Assembly (NCBI GenBank): GCA_007376745.1
Contig: VMGU01000008.1
Coordinates: 1-14,536, forward strand
Reading direction: 5' to 3'
DNA from: Parcubacteria group bacterium Athens0714_26
GTDB lineage: Bacteria > Patescibacteriota > Minisyncoccia > UBA6257 > 02-FULL-45-10c
Length of the DNA stretch: 14,536 bases
The notes under the pieces were generated by a model that worked only from the letters and a program-made list of their open reading frames with translations, was not told where the DNA came from and made no database searches. Each line of letters begins with the position of its first letter. Position 1 is the stretch's first letter. A program made the position numbers and the translations under genes. Of the stretch, positions 11,600 through 14,536 are shown piece after piece.

Positions 11600-11617
11600 G
11601 ATTCTGACCCGCGGCAC
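11600..11617 (+). repeat. tRNA-Phe 3' end, second copy (att-like or duplication scar)
   Basis: This is an exact copy of 11503-11520 without the rest of the tRNA. It ends 3 nt before ATG 11621, so the next gene lies directly behind the scar. Confidence 0.85.
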
Positions 11618-11620
11618 ACT

Positions 11621-11860
11621 ATGGAAATTTTTATACAAGCGGTTGGCTGGGTCGGAACTTTTTTGGTTGTTCTGGCGTATTTTCTTGTTTCAAATAAAAA
11701 AATTGATAGTTCAAGTAGATATTATCAATTATTGAATTTATTTGGCGCAATTGGTGTTGGTGTAAATGTTTTTCATCAGCAATCTTGGCCGGCGCTGGTT
11801 TTGCAAATCGTTTGGGGTATTATAGCCATTTTTTCTTTATTAAGAAAAAAACAGAGTTAG
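11621..11860 (+). CDS. CBU_0592-like small membrane protein
   Basis: This 79-residue protein has three hydrophobic segments: about 5-23 (QAVGWVGTFLVVLAYFLVS), 37-52 (LLNLFGAIGVGVNVF) and 57-73 (PALVLQIVWGIIAIFSL), ending in RKKQS. The order GWVGT, LAYFLVS, a short polar loop, YQLLNLFGAIG and then IVWGIIAI matches my recollection of the CBU_0592 family of small membrane proteins of unknown function. The start is the only sensible ATG. It lies 3 nt after the duplicated tRNA-Phe tail, and no promoter is visible between the tRNA and the gene, so it may be read from the tRNA-Phe promoter or from sequence inside the REP-like element. No Shine-Dalgarno is present. Confidence 0.75.
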   Translation: MEIFIQAVGWVGTFLVVLAYFLVSNKKIDSSSRYYQLLNLFGAIGVGVNVFHQQSWPALVLQIVWGIIAIFSLLRKKQS

Positions 11861-11880
11861 TTTTATACGATTTATAGCAT

Positions 11881-11909
11881 TTGAGGTTAATTAATATTTT
11901 TGTTATTAT
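11881..11909 (+). promoter_or_regulatory. Sigma70 promoter with extended -10 for a near-leaderless mRNA
   Basis: TTGAGG (11881-11886), 17-nt spacer ending TGT, TATTAT (11904-11909). The predicted start at about 11916 is 1 nt before ATG 11917. Confidence 0.6.
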
Positions 11910-11916
11910 TTAATTA

Positions 11917-12312
11917 ATGTTTAAAAAGATAAATAAATTTTTTGATAGATTAGAGGATAAAATTAGAGCTGGGCTAAGTCATTTCCCGATACTTTATGCC
12001 ATAATTGGTGGTATAGGAATTGTGCTATTTTGGCGTGGCATTTGGCATACAGCGGATTTATATCCTTTTTTAACCGGACCAGTTTCTACGCTTATAAGCA
12101 CAGTTATTCTTTTGGGAACAGGATTATTCGTGTCTTTCTTTGTTGGAGATAGAATTTTTCTTTCGGGCTTAAAGCAAGAAAAAAAATTATTTGAAAAAAC
12201 AGAAAAAGAAATAGAAGGAGAGCATGGCATATTAAATAATTTAATGAATGAAATAAAAGTTAAGATTGATAAGATAGAAAAAGATATACAGGATTTAAAG
12301 AATCAAAAATAG
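11917..12312 (+). CDS. Two-helix membrane protein with C-terminal coiled coil
   Basis: This 131-residue protein has an amphipathic basic N-terminus (MFKKINKFFDRLEDKIRAGL), two membrane helices at about 24-42 (FPILYAIIGGIGIVLFWRG) and 55-79 (GPVSTLISTVILLGTGLFVSFF), and a charged C-terminal helix of about 45 residues (from about 84 to 131) with a heptad-like pattern of Leu/Ile and Lys/Glu. Both ends should lie in the cytoplasm. The segment FWRGIWHTADLYPFLTGP between the helices is strongly conserved-looking, and I recall similar sequences in CPR genomes as hypothetical proteins; no function is known to me. It is transcribed from its own promoter with a 1-nt leader. No clear terminator follows before tRNA-Ala. 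Confidence 0.7.
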   Translation: MFKKINKFFDRLEDKIRAGLSHFPILYAIIGGIGIVLFWRGIWHTADLYPFLTGPVSTLISTVILLGTGLFVSFFVGDRIFLSGLKQEKKLFEKTEKEIEGEHGILNNLMNEIKVKIDKIEKDIQDLKNQK

Positions 12313-12379
12313 AAATTTGTTTTTGTGTGTTAACCTTAGTTTAAATTAGATTTAAGAGCATCCGTCCCGCTGGCTTTTC

Positions 12380-12453
12380 GGGCCTATGGTTCAGTGGTAG
12401 AACACGGCATTCGCATTGCCGGGACACCGGTTCAATTCCGGTTAGGTCCACCA
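12380..12453 (+). tRNA. tRNA-Ala(CGC)
   Basis: Acceptor GGGCCTA pairs with TAGGTCC with one wobble, at G3-U70, the identity signal for alanyl-tRNA synthetase. Anticodon arm CGGCA-TTCGCAT-TGCCG gives CGC (reads GCG), and T-arm ACCGG-TTCAATT-CCGGT is perfect. CCA is encoded at 12451-12453. Confidence 0.95.
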
Positions 12454-12795
12454 AATCTGAAATGGTGGTGTTTGTTTGAAAAAGTCAGAACCCATTTTGC
12501 GGAGAACCTCAACTAAGGAAGCCAGCCCCGCCACCGCCTCGCGAACTCGGCGGACACCAAAGAAAAATGTTTCTTTGAGCAGCAAACCGGCGGCTGTCCG
12601 CAGGATTGCCGATAGTTCTTTATAATCGTCAGAGATACCGCCAAATGGAATCTAATAGGGCAAAATGACGGATATAAAGGGACAAGAACGGTTTATGGAT
12701 GCAATGCAACGGAATAAAATTAAAAACAGATCAGCCGATTTTAATTAAATTACAAAGACAGTGATTAGGAGTTAAATAAATAGAAAAAATATCAC
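12454..12795. other. Gene-poor stretch with GC-rich structured part
   Basis: No confident gene lies in these 340 bases. Bases 12520-12610 are clearly GC-richer than their surroundings and can fold: GCGGACA (12550-12556) pairs with TGTCCGC (12595-12601) and encloses a perfect hairpin AAAGAAA-AATG-TTTCTTT (12559-12576). On the minus strand 12651-12442 is open for 69 codons with protein-like composition (for example AILRTAAGLLLKETFFFG) but has no good start and ends inside tRNA-Ala. TATAAT at 12621 has no suitable -35. It may be a gene remnant, an RNA element or a spacer. Confidence 0.4.
12665..12748 (+). CDS. Possible 27-residue ORF
   Basis: ATG 12665 to TAA 12746-12748 encodes a hydrophilic peptide (MTDIKGQERFMDAMQRNKIK, then NRSADFN). 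A short AGGG lies 4 nt before the start. The composition is protein-like, but the length is close to what chance allows and no promoter is evident. It could be a C-terminally lost gene or noise. Confidence 0.2.
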   Translation: MTDIKGQERFMDAMQRNKIKNRSADFN

Positions 12796-13251
12796 ATGAA
12801 TATATTACCCGACAATAAATTACTGATACTGAAAAAAATAGGCCTGTGGGTGGTTTCTGTTTTGGGCACCTTCGTTCTGTTTATTTTTCTAACTTCTGTC
12901 CTACGGTATTTTAATTTAAACGAGAACGTCGCTATCGGAATTCCAGAAATTTTAGTGTTTTATTTCTGGGGCGGATATTTTTTGAGAAAACATGGCTGGT
13001 CTAAAGCGTTGGGAATCGTTTTGTTTATAATAGCCATCGCCTTAAATTTTGTTTTTATAAGTTCTCCCTATAATACCGCTAGCGAGTTTAAAGCGACGAG
13101 AGTTTTTTTATTGTTTCCTTTTTTGGCGGGTATCTTCTTGATTTTGCAGAAAGGGAAAATTTCAAGATTAATGGGGGTATTAGTAATTATTTTGACTGTT
13201 CTGGATGCCCTCCTGGGTGCAGTTCTCTGTTCGAGCTGTCGAATATCTTAG
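12796..13251 (+). CDS. Polytopic membrane protein of unknown function (151 aa)
   Basis: About five hydrophobic segments are visible (near 14-35, 44-63, 70-90, 102-117 and 123-145) with short basic loops (RKHGWSK, KGKISR) that favour the positive-inside rule. The C-terminus ends CSSCRIS, where C145-x2-C148 lies at the end of the last helix and might bind metal or form a disulfide; this is an isolated pair with no supporting motif. I recognise no family. It has no clear Shine-Dalgarno (AGGAG at 12768 is too far away) and TAGAAA at 12781-12786 could be a weak -10 in the leaderless geometry. The next gene begins 7 nt after its stop and also encodes a polytopic protein, so the two are probably an operon and may form a complex. 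Confidence 0.65.
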   Translation: MNILPDNKLLILKKIGLWVVSVLGTFVLFIFLTSVLRYFNLNENVAIGIPEILVFYFWGGYFLRKHGWSKALGIVLFIIAIALNFVFISSPYNTASEFKATRVFLLFPFLAGIFLILQKGKISRLMGVLVIILTVLDALLGAVLCSSCRIS

Positions 13252-13258
13252 ATAAAAT

Positions 13259-14536
13259 ATGGATCGATTTAAATCAATACTTAAAACTTTGTCGTTCTGG
13301 TCAGCCTTCGTTGCCGCTGTAATTCTCGGTTTTGGGGCAATATATAGACTGACAGAAAAAGGCGGGCTTGGTTCAATTACCAGCTGGGTATTAGCAGGCG
13401 TAGCTTTGTCACTGCTGGTTTCTCTTTTTATCGCGAGACGCCAGATATTTAAAATCCCGATTATCATCTTGGCCGCGCTTTGGCTTATTTATCTGATTTC
13501 ACTGGTCTCTAGGGCAAATATACTTGAATCTGGTGTTAATGCTTTATCATTGTTCGCGGCAGTATTTTATCTCGGCGGCGCCTATTTAATAACAAAACAA
13601 CGCTTATTAAAAATAATTGGCGTTTTGCTGATTTTGGCGGCCGTTTTTGTTGGCGTGCGAAATGCTACCATACCGAATTATTCATTACTCACGATATCAT
13701 TAAGCCTGATGATTTTGGCTTTGACGATTGGAATTGCGATATTTATGATTATGCGAAAAGGAATCGGCTTGCGACTTTTGGGCGTGGGCCTGGTCTTCGC
13801 AATAATGGGGATGGTTTCAGCATCGTTTGTTATGAATACTTATTCTACGATCGCGATCATCGGTAAAGACAGGACGATAATATTAGCGAGCGTTGAACCG
13901 CGAATCAATGACTTTATCGAGGCTTGGAATGACAAAGATTACCAAAAACTTTCCAAAGATTTCAGTGATGAAATGAAGGGAAAGTTCAGTCAGGATAAAT
14001 TTCTGTCTGCCCGGAATGAATCGGGCAAATTAATTTCAACGGATGAATTGCGCAAAGTAGCTCCTAAAAACAATTCCCCTTTAGTCATCATTGAGGCATT
14101 AGTTATCAATGTCATGTATGGGGCGACATTTGAAAAAGACCCGATTAATATACTTGCATTTACAGTCCAATTTCGAAAATATGATAGTAAATATTTAATA
14201 AGAGGGCTCACTTTCGGCCCCCTTGATCTTACTAATACCAAAACTTCCCCAACCACAACATATACTATTTCTTTTTCTGACCCGAAAACAAAAACAATAG
14301 AGCGCTATAAATGTTCGAGCCCGAAGTACAATGATAACCAGGCAAAAGCACTCGCGCCCAGCGACTCATTTCCTCAAAAACTCAATAACGCAGCAACCCA
14401 ACTTAATAGTATGGCAGCCCAACTTAATAGTATGGCGGCTCAACTTAACGAGATGGGCAGTCAGAATTCAACAAATAACTACAACGCCTTAACCGATGAC
14501 TATGACGCCTTAGCCGATGACTATAGCGCGCAAGAA
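13259..14536 (+). CDS. Polytopic membrane protein with NTF2-like domain and C-terminal heptad repeats (3' truncated)
   Basis: ATG 13259 opens a frame that runs without a stop for 426 codons to the window edge. The N-terminal half (about 10-200) has roughly six to seven membrane segments, with basic loops such as ARRQIFK and MRKGIGLR. Residues about 205-320 look like a soluble NTF2-like domain of the kind often seen outside membrane proteins: VEPRINDFIEAWNDKDYQKL, FSDEMKGKFS, then strands VIIEALVINVMYG, ILAFTVQFRKY and YLIRGLTFG. A low-complexity region follows (TKTSPTTTYTISF), then three QLN(S/E)M heptads (380-400) and a second repeat Y(N/D)AL(T/A)DD (408 on) that continues past the edge. The gene starts 7 nt after the preceding membrane-protein gene. 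Domain assignment is by pattern and needs a profile search; I recognise no named family. Confidence 0.7.
   Translation, partial: MDRFKSILKTLSFWSAFVAAVILGFGAIYRLTEKGGLGSITSWVLAGVALSLLVSLFIARRQIFKIPIIILAALWLIYLISLVSRANILESGVNALSLFAAVFYLGGAYLITKQRLLKIIGVLLILAAVFVGVRNATIPNYSLLTISLSLMILALTIGIAIFMIMRKGIGLRLLGVGLVFAIMGMVSASFVMNTYSTIAIIGKDRTIILASVEPRINDFIEAWNDKDYQKLSKDFSDEMKGKFSQDKFLSARNESGKLISTDELRKVAPKNNSPLVIIEALVINVMYGATFEKDPINILAFTVQFRKYDSKYLIRGLTFGPLDLTNTKTSPTTTYTISFSDPKTKTIERYKCSSPKYNDNQAKALAPSDSFPQKLNNAATQLNSMAAQLNSMAAQLNEMGSQNSTNNYNALTDDYDALADDYSAQE
14396..14536 (+). repeat. In-frame 21-bp tandem repeats in the C-terminal coding region
   Basis: Three 21-bp units at 14396-14416, 14417-14437 and 14438-14458 encode TQLNSMA, AQLNSMA and AQLNEMG; the first two differ by 3 bases. 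After a short spacer, a different 21-bp unit (14480-14500, 14501-14521, then a partial) encodes YNALTDD and YDALADD. The heptad length suggests a coiled-coil stalk that can change length by slippage. Confidence 0.75.

Noticed and set aside
12442..12651. Minus-strand 69-codon open frame with helix-like sequence
   Set aside because: It has no usable start codon and its stop lies within tRNA-Ala; kept only as an observation on the gene-poor stretch.

Overview
The window looks like a Candidatus Patescibacteria (CPR, probably Parcubacteria-like) chromosome segment. It is AT-rich, with short intergenic gaps, many short proteins, several families I associate with CPR genomes, scattered single tRNA genes, and few Shine-Dalgarno sequences. 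Several genes instead have a -10 element about 7 nt before the ATG, which suggests leaderless mRNAs. The lineage call is inference from gene content and style; no rRNA or marker phylogeny is available here.

Layout. Bases 1-100 hold the end of an unidentified gene that converges with a minus-strand 3D-domain (cell-wall type) protein, with a shared terminator between them. Then come a relic of a DnaQ-like 3'-5' exonuclease whose middle is missing (894-1028), a Cas4/RecB-like PD-(D/E)XK nuclease, a small helical protein and a 19-residue lysine-rich microprotein. Bases 2430-5557 hold dut, a broken tgt, queA and a PduO-type cobalamin adenosyltransferase. Bases 5619-7127 hold a probable redox module: a membrane-anchored CPHC thioredoxin-like protein, a polytopic CPVC protein and a soluble helical protein, perhaps led by a 14-codon ORF.

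Bases 7195-10320 contain a minus-strand zinc-ribbon-like small protein with an unusually canonical promoter and Shine-Dalgarno, a DUF5676-like membrane protein, small membrane ORFs, a large secreted glycoside-hydrolase-like protein (minus) and tRNA-Gly. A 40-bp promoter-like sequence occurs as an inverted pair (39/40 identical), one copy driving each of two convergent genes.

Bases 10401-14536 carry a membrane-anchored helical protein, tRNA-Pro, tRNA-Arg and tRNA-Phe, a duplicated tRNA-Phe 3' end enclosing a REP-like palindrome, two small membrane proteins, tRNA-Ala, a 340-bp gene-poor stretch, and two adjacent membrane proteins. The last has an NTF2-like domain and 7-residue C-terminal repeats, and runs off the window.

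The recognised functions are nucleotide sanitation (dut), tRNA queuosine modification (tgt/queA, tgt damaged), B12 cofactor adenylation, envelope thiol redox and cell-surface carbohydrate or peptidoglycan interaction. The most unusual points are the two genes with internal deletions, the inverted promoter repeat, the tRNA-tail duplication, the leaderless promoter geometry and the CPHC/CPVC module. I did not find a clear defence system, CRISPR array or transposase.
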